From an uncultured Rhodospirillaceae bacterium (GTDB lineage: Bacteria; Pseudomonadota; Alphaproteobacteria; Azospirillales; Azospirillaceae), in assembly GCA_937927415.1 (NCBI GenBank), contig CALBDS010000043.1:124001-188000 (forward strand): a stretch of DNA of 64,000 nt, read 5' to 3'. Numbering within the stretch: the stretch's first letter is position 1; the number at the start of each line of letters is the position of its first letter. The translations under genes and the position numbers were made by a program. Of this stretch, positions 34,343 to 44,161 are shown piece after piece. The notes beneath the pieces were generated by a model, which was not told where the DNA came from, searched no databases, and saw nothing but the letters and a program-made list of their open reading frames with translations.

Positions 34343-35113
34343 ATGACGTCCGGCAAAGATCCCAACCGCCCGTCCATCCTGGGTGGGCCGACCATCATCC
34401 TCGTCCATCCCCAGATGGGGGAGAACATCGGCGCCTGTGCCCGCGCCATGCTGAACTGCGGCCTGACCGACCTGCGTCTGGTCAAGCCGCGCGACGGCTG
34501 GCCCAATGAAAAGGCGGTGTCAGCCGCGTCCGGCGCCGACCGGGTGCTGACCGACGCCACCCTGTACGACACCACCGCCGACGCCGTGGCGGACCTGGAG
34601 GTCGTCTACGCCACCACCGTGCGCACCCGCGGCATGATCCAGGAATTCGTCACGCCCCGCGTGGCCGCCGCCGAGATGCGCGCCCATTACGCCGCCGGGC
34701 ACAAGGTTGGCATCCTGTTCGGGCCGGAGCGCACTGGGCTGGTCAACGACGACCTGACCCTGGCCCACCGGTTGATCACCGTGCCGCTCAACCCGTCCTT
34801 CTCGTCGCTCAACCTGGGGCAGGCGGTGCTGCTGATGGGCTATGAGTGGTTCCAGACCGGCGAGATCCCGCCGGACCGGGTGCTGCACACCGGCGCCACC
34901 CGCCCGGCCACCAAGGCCGAACTGCTGAATTTCTTCGACCATCTGGAAGGCAAGCTGGACACCACCGGCTTCTTCACCACCCCGGAAAAGCGCCCCTCCA
35001 TGGTCCGCACCATCCGCAACGCCTTCGAGCGCATGCAGATGACGGAGCAGGAGGTTCGGACCTTTCACGGGATTTTGACGGCGCTGACGGGCAAGAGCAA
35101 AAGCCAGACGTGA
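34343..35113 (+). CDS. trmJ: tRNA (cytidine/uridine-2'-O-)-methyltransferase, TrmJ type
   Basis: A 256-residue SPOUT-fold methyltransferase, predicted to put 2'-O-methyl on position 32 of tRNA. The first strand IILVHPQMGENIGACARAM near 18-36, KVGILFGPERTGL and VPLNPSFSSLNLGQAVLLM contain the knot-forming motifs with conserved N, E, R and S residues. The C-terminal helical extension (LLNFFDHLEGKLDTTGFF) is typical of TrmJ. A strong hairpin with a T-run follows it. Confidence 0.9.
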   Translation: MTSGKDPNRPSILGGPTIILVHPQMGENIGACARAMLNCGLTDLRLVKPRDGWPNEKAVSAASGADRVLTDATLYDTTADAVADLEVVYATTVRTRGMIQEFVTPRVAAAEMRAHYAAGHKVGILFGPERTGLVNDDLTLAHRLITVPLNPSFSSLNLGQAVLLMGYEWFQTGEIPPDRVLHTGATRPATKAELLNFFDHLEGKLDTTGFFTTPEKRPSMVRTIRNAFERMQMTEQEVRTFHGILTALTGKSKSQT

Positions 35114-35128
35114 TCCCGCCCCACCCGA

Positions 35129-35160
35129 ACGCCCCGGTCCGCAACGGTCCGGGGCGTTTT
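35129..35160 (+). terminator. Intrinsic terminator after trmJ
   Basis: ACGCCCCGG pairs with CCGGGGCGT, extended inward past one T-T mismatch by CCG/CGG, with a CAA loop. The stem runs straight into TTTT at 35157-35160. It is the clearest Rho-independent terminator in the window and isolates the next genes from trmJ. Confidence 0.85.
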
Positions 35161-35190
35161 GGTATGCGCGGAAATAAGGATTTTTATCCT

Positions 35191-35219
35191 TTGACATTGG
35201 CTGAAATTCCTATTATCTA
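35191..35219 (+). promoter_or_regulatory. Probable sigma-70 type promoter for the tail-like gene pair
   Basis: TTGACA at 35191-35196 is a perfect -35 hexamer. TATCTA at 35214-35219 lies 17 bp downstream as -10. The region around it (35165-35220) is A/T-rich in a G/C-rich genome. It is about 190 bp upstream of the first tail-like gene and just after a terminator, with no other gene to serve. Confidence 0.6.
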
Positions 35220-35407
35220 ATCGGTGTCAGGCAGCGTCGGGGTTCCCCGCATCCCTGGCACGGAGCCAACCTTCACCTCTTGTTTACGCCGATACCCATC
35301 GGCCCGCCCCGGCAGCAACCGCTGCCGCTGCCTTTCGACGCCTCCATGATAGGAATATTTACATATTATGGCGGCATTTCTTCTTGTGTGCTTGAAAGGA
35401 AACACTC

Positions 35408-36538
35408 ATGCCTCTCAGCCCCGACTTCATCGACCTTCCCCCTGCGTCCGGCAACGGAACCGCAACCAGCTTTTCCATCGGCACCGTGCCGGAAACCGCC
35501 GCGTGGCTGACCGTCACCGTCGGGGGGGTGGTGCAAACACCGGCGGCCTACAGTGTGTCAGGGTCGAACGTGATCTTTGACGAGGCGCCGCCGGCCGGAA
35601 CCCTCATCACCTTCCGTCTGGCCAAGCTGAACACCAGCGGCGCCATTGCCGGTACCTATTCCGGCGGCGGACCGATCACCGTCGATGCCTATGGCCGGGT
35701 GACGGCCATCGAGAACGGCACGCTCCCCGGTTCACCGGAGTTCCAGACCGTCCAGACCTTTACCTATACCGGGGCCGAACAGCTCTTTACGGTTCCCTCC
35801 AACATCAGCCGCATCAAGGTGACGATGTGGGGCGGCGGCGGGGCCGGTGGCACCGCGGGGACCGGCGGGGCCGGCGGCTTCGCCCAGGGGATCGTCACCG
35901 TGGCCCCCGGCGACATCGTGAAGGTCATTGTGGGATCGGGCGGCGCCTTGTCGGTGTCGCGGGGTTTGACACCATCCTACAATTACGGTGGCGGGGCCGA
36001 GGGCGCCAGTATCTACGGCAGCCGGTTGGCCGGAAGCGGTGGCGGGCGCAGCGCCATTCGCCTGAACAACGGGACCGATGACGTGCTGACCGCCGGGGCC
36101 GGTGGCGGCGGAAGCGGCGACACCGGCAGCGCAGTGAACGGCGGGGCGGGCGGTGGCCTGACCGGCGGCAGCGGCGGCGGCCAGGGTGGTTCCCAGACCG
36201 CCGGCGGCATCAGCGGCCCCAACTCTTATTTCAGCGGTATGGCCGGCGCCAAGTACCAGGGCGGTTTCTCGGTGAACGCCGCAGTGAACAGCTCCTCCGC
36301 TTATGGAGCCGGCGGAGGCAGCGGCTATTACGGCGGCGGGGCCGGTGGCGCGTGGATCGGCGGCGGTGGCGGCGGCTCCAGCTATATCGCCCATGCGGCG
36401 GTCTCTGCCGGCTCGACCGAAGCCGGGAACGGCCAGACTCCGCCGGGCACCAGCGATCCCCATTACCAATCCGGTATCGCCCACGGCGGCGCCCTGGCCA
36501 CGGCAGGCGGCCCCGGTCTGGTGGTCATCGCCTATTGA
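35408..36538 (+). CDS. Phage tail-fibre-like glycine-rich protein
   Basis: A 376-residue protein with AAAGGA 8 bp before the ATG. Residues 1-75 resemble the adaptor domains of phage tail fibres (TVGGVVQTPAAYSVSG and EAPPAGTLITFRLAK). GPITVDAYGRVTAIENGT near 86-103 is a common fibre linker. From about 115 it is a beta-rich, highly glycine-rich domain (TMWGGGGAGGTAGTGGAGGF) to the end (GGPGLVVIAY). No signal peptide, no membrane helix. This type normally recognises a cell-surface receptor. No other phage structural gene is nearby, so its role here is unknown. Followed 46 bp later by a tailspike-like gene. Confidence 0.7.
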   Translation: MPLSPDFIDLPPASGNGTATSFSIGTVPETAAWLTVTVGGVVQTPAAYSVSGSNVIFDEAPPAGTLITFRLAKLNTSGAIAGTYSGGGPITVDAYGRVTAIENGTLPGSPEFQTVQTFTYTGAEQLFTVPSNISRIKVTMWGGGGAGGTAGTGGAGGFAQGIVTVAPGDIVKVIVGSGGALSVSRGLTPSYNYGGGAEGASIYGSRLAGSGGGRSAIRLNNGTDDVLTAGAGGGGSGDTGSAVNGGAGGGLTGGSGGGQGGSQTAGGISGPNSYFSGMAGAKYQGGFSVNAAVNSSSAYGAGGGSGYYGGGAGGAWIGGGGGGSSYIAHAAVSAGSTEAGNGQTPPGTSDPHYQSGIAHGGALATAGGPGLVVIAY

Positions 36539-36584
36539 TCCTGCGGCCAAGCCCGCTTTCCCCACTCGTTTGCATGAGGCATCC

Positions 36585-37838
36585 ATGAGCGCCTTGAATC
36601 GCGTTTCCTCGTCCATGGTGCAGCACGGCACCAAACATCTCGACACCATCCTGGCATCGCTCAACCGACAGCCGTTCGACGTTATGGCGTTCGGTGCGCT
36701 GGGCAACGATGCCAATGACGACACCGCCGCCATCCAGGCGGCCATCAACGCGGCGGCGGCAGCGGGCGGCGGGGCCGTCTTCCTGCCGGCCGGCGTCTAC
36801 CGCACCACCGCGGCGCTGACCATCACCGCATCCAACATCGTCCTGCGTGGCGAAGGGATGGCATCGGTCCTGAAAGCGGCGGCCACTGCGATCAACATCG
36901 TGGAGATCGGTGACGGCACCGCCAACCCCAACAACACCGTGGTGGAAAACCTGCGTTTCACCGCAACGTCGGCCATGGATGCCGGGACTCACGCCATCGT
37001 CCTGCGCAACGGCCGCAATCTTATGGTGAGCAATGTCCGCCTCGACGGTTACGGCACGCTGTATAACGGCATCCGTCTGCTGGGCGGAGAACAGCAGACC
37101 ATGTACACGGTGCAGAACTTCATGATCGACGGCGTGCAGAATCACGGCATCGTGGTGGATGCCCACGCCGGCCACCCGCCCCAGCATCTCTTCCTCAGCA
37201 ACGGTACGGTCAGCGGCGGTACGGACGGCATCGTGCTGCTGAGCGCCAGCGAGGTATCCGTGTCGCTGGTTGAATGCCTGGGCTGCACCCGGTACGGGCT
37301 GAGCACGGCACCCGCTTCGGAAGCCAGCGTGCGCAGTGTCCGATTGAACCAGTGCCTGTTCAATGGCTGCGCCGAAAACGGCGTCTTTTTGGCCTCGGAC
37401 GGCGGCACGGTCCATGACGTGCAGGCCAACGGCTGCCGGTTCGCGTCCAATGGCCAAAACGGCATCAGCATTGCCACCGACACCACCGTGCTGTCGGGGT
37501 GCCTGGTGACGGACAATGGCCAGAACGGTGTGGCCACCACCAACTCTTGCCGCAATCTGGTCATCAACGGCAGCCAGATCAGCGCCAACAACACATCCAA
37601 CGGGGCGTATCACGGGGTCTATCTGGCGCCTGGCACACAGAATTTCGTTGTCCAGGGGAACCAGATCGGCATCGGATCCCATACGGGGGTCAACCGGCAG
37701 AAGTATGGCGTCTTTGTCGATACGACCATGAACAGCCATTACCTCGTGCGCAACAATCTGGCGGTCGGCAATGTCCAGGGCGGCGTCTATGACGGTGGCC
37801 TGACCACGCAAAAAAGCGTTGGCGACAACATCGCCTGA
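36585..37838 (+). CDS. Tailspike-like right-handed beta-helix (pectate-lyase superfamily) protein
   Basis: A 417-residue protein with a short helical N-terminus, then FDVMAFGALGNDANDDTAAI near 30-49 and GGAVFLPAGVYRTT near 62-75, the entry of pectate-lyase-3 type beta-helices and phage tailspikes. The rest is a ladder of repeating strands rich in N and G (NGCAENGVFLASDG, NGQNGISIATDT, DNGQNGVATT), ending soon after the helix. No signal peptide. Such folds bind or cut polysaccharide; catalytic residues vary and I cannot assign them. It forms a pair with the preceding fibre-like gene, and a hairpin terminator closes the unit. Confidence 0.75.
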   Translation: MSALNRVSSSMVQHGTKHLDTILASLNRQPFDVMAFGALGNDANDDTAAIQAAINAAAAAGGGAVFLPAGVYRTTAALTITASNIVLRGEGMASVLKAAATAINIVEIGDGTANPNNTVVENLRFTATSAMDAGTHAIVLRNGRNLMVSNVRLDGYGTLYNGIRLLGGEQQTMYTVQNFMIDGVQNHGIVVDAHAGHPPQHLFLSNGTVSGGTDGIVLLSASEVSVSLVECLGCTRYGLSTAPASEASVRSVRLNQCLFNGCAENGVFLASDGGTVHDVQANGCRFASNGQNGISIATDTTVLSGCLVTDNGQNGVATTNSCRNLVINGSQISANNTSNGAYHGVYLAPGTQNFVVQGNQIGIGSHTGVNRQKYGVFVDTTMNSHYLVRNNLAVGNVQGGVYDGGLTTQKSVGDNIA

Positions 37839-37855
37839 ACCGGACTGTGAAACCG

Positions 37856-37881
37856 GGCGTGCCGACTCTTGTCGGCACGCC
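37856..37881 (+). terminator. Hairpin terminator after tail-like pair
   Basis: GGCGTGCCGAC and its exact complement flank a TCTT loop, 17 bp after the stop, followed by TTCCCTCCC. The stem is 11 bp and perfect. It also lies just past the stop of the convergent acetyltransferase and could serve both. Confidence 0.7.
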
Positions 37882-37892
37882 TTCCCTCCCTG

Positions 37893-38489
37893 TCAGGCAA
37901 CCGCCCGGTTCATGGCGTACCACAGCCTGCCGATGGGCGGGGATTGGGTCAGCCCGCACGCCGGATCGGGAAACCCGGCACCCACCGCCTCGGCCCTCCC
38001 CACCATGCCCGACACACCCTTCAGAGCACCGGGGACCATCTCCAGCCCCAGGAAACGGTCGAGATCCACCGGCCCCGGCAGCGACAGCGGCAGGGTCAGG
38101 TCGCGGGTGAAGCCGAAACGGTTGTAGTAAGGTGCATCCCCGACCAGCAGCACGATCCGGTGCCCGGCCGCCGCCGCCTTGTTCAGGCTCATGCGGATCA
38201 GCTTGCTGCCCAGACCGCCGCCCTGCCAGTGGGGGGCCACGGCGATGGGGCCGAGGAGAAGCGCCGGCACCGAACCGCCGATGGTGACCGGCCAGTACCG
38301 GATGGTGCCTTCCAGGGTTTCGTTGCCGTCCTCGTCATGATCGATGGCGACAAGGCACAGGTCGGCGATCGGGTCCACACCCTCGCGCAGGCGATAGGCG
38401 GTCTTGGTGAAACGGCCAGGGCCGAAAGCCTTGTCCAGCAGGGCTTCGATGGCGGCAGCGTGCCGCGGCTCCTCGGTCGTGATGATCAT
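37893..38489 (-). CDS. GNAT family N-acetyltransferase
   Basis: A 198-residue acetyltransferase. The ATG at 38489 (MIITTEEPRHAAAIEALL) gives the usual YhbS-like opening; the upstream extension of the frame is not protein-like. The acetyl-CoA loop is PHWQGGGLGSKLI near 93-105, preceded by LLLGPIAV, and VLLVGDAPYYNRFGF follows, a stretch typical of the YhbS branch. The substrate is unknown. It is separated by about 250 bp from the next minus-strand gene upstream; that gap holds a GC-rich hairpin near 38620-38643 and no gene. Confidence 0.88.
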   Translation of the reverse strand: MIITTEEPRHAAAIEALLDKAFGPGRFTKTAYRLREGVDPIADLCLVAIDHDEDGNETLEGTIRYWPVTIGGSVPALLLGPIAVAPHWQGGGLGSKLIRMSLNKAAAAGHRIVLLVGDAPYYNRFGFTRDLTLPLSLPGPVDLDRFLGLEMVPGALKGVSGMVGRAEAVGAGFPDPACGLTQSPPIGRLWYAMNRAVA

Positions 38490-38742
38490 CGGTACGGGTC
38501 TCCCGGCGTTCGGGGAAGATGAAGGGGGATGGGACCGCGCCTTCTGCCGGACGGAGACGTATGGGGTCAGGGGATCAGACCTGACCGATTCTCCCGGCGT
38601 CTGCACGCGATCCAAGGAGCGCCGCGCCCGCGCTGAGCGCGGCGTGCGTACGTCGTCGGATGCGTATGGAAAGCAGACGCGACATGGACCGATCTTTCGG
38701 CCGTTGCGGGGAATTCGGATATAACAGGTTCGTTACGGTCCT

Positions 38743-39651
38743 TCAATGGCCTGGGGGACTGCCGGAACCGCGGGGGTGATCTTCCGTTTTTGCCGGGCCA
38801 CCCGTCCCCGGACGGACGGCCCAGTCCTCCACCCCATAGCGGGCCAGGATCGCCGCCAGTTCGCCGCCGGACCGCAGCCGGGCAATCCCGGCGTCCAGCA
38901 GCCCGACATAACCGGCCGCCCGCGGATCCACCGGGGAAAAGGCGATGTAGACCGGCACCGGCGTGCCGATCTCCAGCACCATCACATCGCCTTGCAGACC
39001 CATTTCGGTGATGGTCTGGGACAGGACCGCCGCGGAATCCAGAGCCGCGTCGATGTGGCCGGACATCAGCCGGCGCAGGTTGGCGGCAACCACATCGTCC
39101 CCGCGGGCCACCAGCACCCGCCCGGTCGGCGCCTCCTCGTCCTGGCGCAGATAGGCGTCGATGGGGCCGTTGTCGTAGGTGTAGCCCATCGCCACCCCCA
39201 GCCGAAGCTGGCGCAGGGATTCCACCCCGGTGTAGTGGAAGGCCGCGCCCGATTTCAGCCGGTCGGTGCGCAGGGCCAGCGCGTTCACCTGCATCCCCAC
39301 CGGCTCGCGCCCGAACACCAGATCCCGCCCGTCGGTCATGGTGGCCCCCACCGCTCCGCTGAACAGGCCGCGGCGCACCCCCTCCAGCGTCCGCGGCCAG
39401 GACAGCAGGTGGTAATCCACCCGATGCCCGGCTTGGGCGAAGATGGTTCGTGCAATTTCAATGACATAGCCTGGGTGGTCGGAATCCGGATCGCAATTGT
39501 ACGGGCACCACAGATCGGACCGCAGGCTCACCACATCGGCCCGCGCCGGCAAAGCGGCAAGCCCACAAAGCACCATCACCAGGATCAGGGTCGTCACCCG
39601 CCCGACGACACCACCGGCAGCCGGTTCCGGCACCGCCATCCGCATCCCCAT
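38743..39651 (-). CDS. Periplasmic substrate-binding protein (family 3-like)
   Basis: A 302-residue exported protein. The ATG at 39651 is preferred (AGGGGG about 10 bp upstream); the frame is open to 39690. A signal peptide ends at LAALPARADV. The mature part resembles amino-acid-type binding domains: DLWCPYNCDPDSDHPGYVIE, then GAVGATMTDGRD and a closing RSGGELAAILARYGVEDW. The two Cys near the start may form a disulphide. No ABC permease or ATPase adjoins it, so it could be an orphan receptor or belong to a distant system. Confidence 0.8.
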   Translation of the reverse strand: MGMRMAVPEPAAGGVVGRVTTLILVMVLCGLAALPARADVVSLRSDLWCPYNCDPDSDHPGYVIEIARTIFAQAGHRVDYHLLSWPRTLEGVRRGLFSGAVGATMTDGRDLVFGREPVGMQVNALALRTDRLKSGAAFHYTGVESLRQLRLGVAMGYTYDNGPIDAYLRQDEEAPTGRVLVARGDDVVAANLRRLMSGHIDAALDSAAVLSQTITEMGLQGDVMVLEIGTPVPVYIAFSPVDPRAAGYVGLLDAGIARLRSGGELAAILARYGVEDWAVRPGTGGPAKTEDHPRGSGSPPGH

Positions 39652-39892
39652 CACCGGCTGGCCCCCTGTTTTTCCCGCCTTCCCAGGCACGCTCCCCGAC
39701 GGTCGATTTATGCTTTACATTAGCACACATTATCCCGCACCGCTTCCAATTGACACACCCACCCTCAACCAAAGGTGCATGCGCCGGCGTATGGCCCTTT
39801 CGGGCCGGGAATTAGCCGCTCCTTAACGGTTCCGGCGTTCCCATGGGAAAACGTTCTTTTCTCCGTCCGGTGATTGTCTGCCCGGTGCTGCC

Positions 39893-41134
39893 GTGATCCG
39901 CCCCGCCCCCTCTCCCCCCTCCCCGTTCCCGGCCCTGCCCGCACCGGATGCCGCCCCGTCCGATGGCGGCGCCGACGGGGTGGCGCCCGAGGCGCTGGAT
40001 TACCTGTTCGCCGACGCACCGTTGCCGGCGGATCCGGCGGACTTTCCGGCTCAGCCGGGGGGATCCGTCGTGCCCGTTGCCCCCGCCCCGCCCGACGGAC
40101 GGGCGGCGGGGGACGGCAGCATCCGCGCCGCCCTGGCCCGCAAGCTGTGCCGTCTGCTGCCCGGCCTGCCCGCCGACAGCCACAACGCGGCGGCACAGGC
40201 CATGTGCCGCACGCTGGAAACACTGGCCCACGATCACATCGTCCATGTTCGGGCGGCACTGGCATCGGCCATCAAGGACGTGGCGTGTGCGCCGCCGTCG
40301 GTGGTGCGGCAACTGGCCCAGGACGTGGAACGGTCGGTGGCCGAACCGATCCTGCGCTGCTGCGCCGCCCTGCCCGACCGCGATCTGCTGGACATCATCG
40401 CCGGCCACCCGGCCGGATGGGCGCTGGCGGCCATCGCCGGGCGGGTTCGGGTCACGCCGCCGGTGTCCTCGGCCATCGCCGGGGCCGGCGACACGGCGGC
40501 CACCGGCATCCTGCTGGACAACACCGGCGCCATCATCCCCGAACCCGTGCTGGAGCGGTTGACGCAGGAGGCCCGGAACCGCCCCGATTGGGGGGACAAG
40601 CTGGCCCGCCGCCCGGCCTTTCCACCGCGATTGGCGGTGAAGCTGGCGGCGTTTGTGGACCGTTCGGTGGTGGAGGTGCTGAAGGCCCGCCCCGATTTCG
40701 ACGACGCCACGGTGGCCGAAATCGCCGCCACCGTGCGCCGCCGGGTGGACTGGATCGAAAACCACGATCCCGCCGAACGGCCGGAACGCCGCGCCGTGCG
40801 GCTGCACCGCCAGGGCCGTCTGGACGAGGCGTGCATCGGCGATGCCCTGTCGTGGGATGAGCCGGGCTTCGTGCACGCCGCCCTGGCGCTGGCGTCGGGG
40901 CTGGACCCGGCCGTGGTCGGCCGCATCATCGAATCCGGCAACCCGCGGGCGGTGACGGCGCTGGTGTGGCGCTGCGGCTTTGGGATGCGCTGCGCCATGC
41001 TGGTGCAGGCGCGGGTGGCGCGCATCGCCCCGCGGGCCATGCTGAACGCCCGCATGGGGACCGAGTTTCCCCTGTCCCCCGCGGACATGCGCCGGTCGCT
41101 GGCCCCCTACGGGGCCGCCGGCCCGAGCCGGTGA
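39893..41134 (+). CDS. DUF2336 domain protein
   Basis: A 413-residue cytoplasmic protein beginning at a GTG (39893), the first start in this frame, with no clear ribosome site. Residues 1-80 are proline/alanine-rich. From about 80 it is an alpha-helical solenoid of the DUF2336 family: HDHIVHVRAALASAIKDVA, QLAQDVERSVAEPILRCC and RPDWGDKLARRPAFPPRL. Related proteins occur widely in Rhodospirillales and Caulobacterales; the fold resembles HEAT repeats, suggesting protein binding. A histidine-phosphotransfer role has not been shown here. It is convergent with the next gene, 7 bp apart. Confidence 0.78.
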   Translation: MIRPAPSPPSPFPALPAPDAAPSDGGADGVAPEALDYLFADAPLPADPADFPAQPGGSVVPVAPAPPDGRAAGDGSIRAALARKLCRLLPGLPADSHNAAAQAMCRTLETLAHDHIVHVRAALASAIKDVACAPPSVVRQLAQDVERSVAEPILRCCAALPDRDLLDIIAGHPAGWALAAIAGRVRVTPPVSSAIAGAGDTAATGILLDNTGAIIPEPVLERLTQEARNRPDWGDKLARRPAFPPRLAVKLAAFVDRSVVEVLKARPDFDDATVAEIAATVRRRVDWIENHDPAERPERRAVRLHRQGRLDEACIGDALSWDEPGFVHAALALASGLDPAVVGRIIESGNPRAVTALVWRCGFGMRCAMLVQARVARIAPRAMLNARMGTEFPLSPADMRRSLAPYGAAGPSR

Positions 41135-41141
41135 CCGGCCA

Positions 41142-41546
41142 TTACTGGATCTGGGGGGTCATCACCCGGCGCAGTTCCTCTTCCGACTGCTCGCGCACCG
41201 GCGTCACGATCTCTTCGCCCGATCCGGCGGGGGAGAAGGCCACGATCGGCTGGTTGCGGGTGTTCACGCACACGGTGCGCCGGGCTTCCAGTGCCGGATC
41301 GTCGGTGCCCCCACCCGGCAGCAGCGACAGCAGCCACGGGCGCTTGATCTCCCCGTCCGGCAGGGACGAGACGGCGTAGTTCAGCAGCGGCCGACAGGCG
41401 CTCTGGGCCTGAAGCAGCGGCGCGTCCACCACCGGCGCCGCCTTCAGCGCGGCATGGTAATCGGACACCGTCTGCGCCTGGACCGGCAGCGCGCCCAAGA
41501 ATCCCAGGCCGAAAACGACGGCTCCGGCAGTTGCGAGGCGAGACAT
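41142..41546 (-). CDS. Small exported protein, unknown function
   Basis: A 134-residue protein with a clear signal peptide (MSRLATAGAVVFGLGFLGALPVQAQ). The ATG at 41546 has AAGGAG 9 bp before it. Two Cys (ACRPLL and RTVCVN) may pair. The mature part is mixed alpha/beta with a proline- and glycine-containing middle (LLSLLPGGGTDDPALE). I do not recognise a family. Expected in the periplasm. Single gene. Confidence 0.68.
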   Translation of the reverse strand: MSRLATAGAVVFGLGFLGALPVQAQTVSDYHAALKAAPVVDAPLLQAQSACRPLLNYAVSSLPDGEIKRPWLLSLLPGGGTDDPALEARRTVCVNTRNQPIVAFSPAGSGEEIVTPVREQSEEELRRVMTPQIQ

Positions 41547-41787
41547 CCTCTTTCTCCTTTCTGGTATGACCATGGGTCACAAAAGCGGTTCAGCGAGCCA
41601 TTTTGGAACGATTCACCGGAATTGATCCATCGTTCTTGATCCGTACGCCCTTCCGCCCTTGCCCTGAACACGGATTCGCGGTACGAAGCCGGCCTAAATC
41701 ATCAGGGCGCTGGATCCCCGAAGAACATCCCATCCAATTGGTTGGTCCTCCGCGGAAAGGGGGACGCACATCATCAGGGAATGCTCC

Positions 41788-42753
41788 ATGGCACGCAAGA
41801 AGATCGCGCTCATCGGCGCCGGGCAGATCGGCGGCACTCTGGCCCTCCTGGCCGGTCTCAAGGAGATGGGCGACATCGTCCTCTTCGACATCGCCGAAGG
41901 CATGCCGGCCGGCAAGGCCCTCGACTTGGCGGAAACCTCCCCGGTCGAAGGCTTCAACGCCAAGCTGTCGGGCGGCAACGACTACTCCGTGATCGAAGGT
42001 GCTGACGTTGTGATCGTCACCGCCGGCGTGCCGCGCAAGCCGGGCATGAGCCGCGACGACCTGATCGGCATCAACACCGGCGTGATGGTTTCGGTCGGCG
42101 AGAACATCAAGAAGTACGCTCCCAACGCCTTCGTCATCGTCATCACCAACCCGCTCGACGTGATGGTGTGGGTGCTCCAGCAGGCCTCGGGCCTGCCGCC
42201 GGAAAAGGTCGTCGGCATGGCCGGCGTGCTCGACTCGGCCCGCTTCCGCTACTTCCTGGCCGACGAATTCAACGTGTCGGTGGAAGACATCACCGCCTTC
42301 GTGCTGGGCGGCCACGGCGACACCATGGTCCCGCTGACCCGCTATTCCACCGTCGCCGGCATCCCGCTGCCCGATCTGGTGAAGCTGGGCTGGACCACCC
42401 AGGAAAAGCTGGACAAGATCGTGCAGCGCACCCGTGACGGCGGTGCGGAAATCGTGGCGCTGCTGAAGACCGGCTCGGCCTTCTACGCCCCGGCGGCCTC
42501 GGCCATCGAAATGGCCGAAAGCTACCTGAAGGACAAGAAGCGCGTCCTGCCCTGCGCCGCCTACCTGACCGGCCAGTACGGCCAGGACGACCTCTATGTG
42601 GGCGTTCCGGTCATCATCGGCGCCGGCGGTGTCGAGAAGATCGTCGAGATCGAGCTGAACGACGAAGAGCGCAAGATGTTCGACCACTCGGTCAACGCCG
42701 TGAAGCAGCTCGTGGACGTCGTCAAGAAGCAGCAGGCGGAAAAGAACGCCTGA
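41788..42753 (+). CDS. mdh: Malate dehydrogenase
   Basis: A 321-residue NAD-dependent enzyme, malate to oxaloacetate in the TCA cycle, of the lactate-dehydrogenase-like type usual in alphaproteobacteria. The cofactor loop is GAGQIGGTLA near 10-19 and D33 (LFDIAEG) selects NAD. Substrate-site residues appear in GVPRKPGMSR (R81 and R87 region), ITNPLDVMV and GGHGDTMVPL with catalytic His. First gene of the mdh-sucCDAB cluster, 210 bp before sucC. Confidence 0.97.
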   Translation: MARKKIALIGAGQIGGTLALLAGLKEMGDIVLFDIAEGMPAGKALDLAETSPVEGFNAKLSGGNDYSVIEGADVVIVTAGVPRKPGMSRDDLIGINTGVMVSVGENIKKYAPNAFVIVITNPLDVMVWVLQQASGLPPEKVVGMAGVLDSARFRYFLADEFNVSVEDITAFVLGGHGDTMVPLTRYSTVAGIPLPDLVKLGWTTQEKLDKIVQRTRDGGAEIVALLKTGSAFYAPAASAIEMAESYLKDKKRVLPCAAYLTGQYGQDDLYVGVPVIIGAGGVEKIVEIELNDEERKMFDHSVNAVKQLVDVVKKQQAEKNA

Positions 42754-42963
42754 TCGGGCGTTCCATCCTCCTTGAAGCTGCCAGGGGGATGCGCCGGAAC
42801 CATCATGGGTGCGGACGGTTGAACCTCCCGCCCATGGTGGTACACTGGCGCCGGCTCGGCTTGTCGAACGGATTAGAACTGTTCGCACAAAGGCTGTGCC
42901 GCGCGGCGTAGTCCCCCGCGTCCTGCCATCGTCAGCCGACCTAATAAACAAGATGGACGCCCA

Positions 42964-44160
<1,197 letters not shown>

Positions 44161-44161
44161 G

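Noticed and set aside
35408..36538. Glycine-rich protein as a mere antisense or low-complexity artefact
   Set aside because: It has a good ribosome site, a plausible promoter, tail-fibre-like N-terminal sequence and normal amino acid variety outside the Gly-rich part, so it was kept as a gene.
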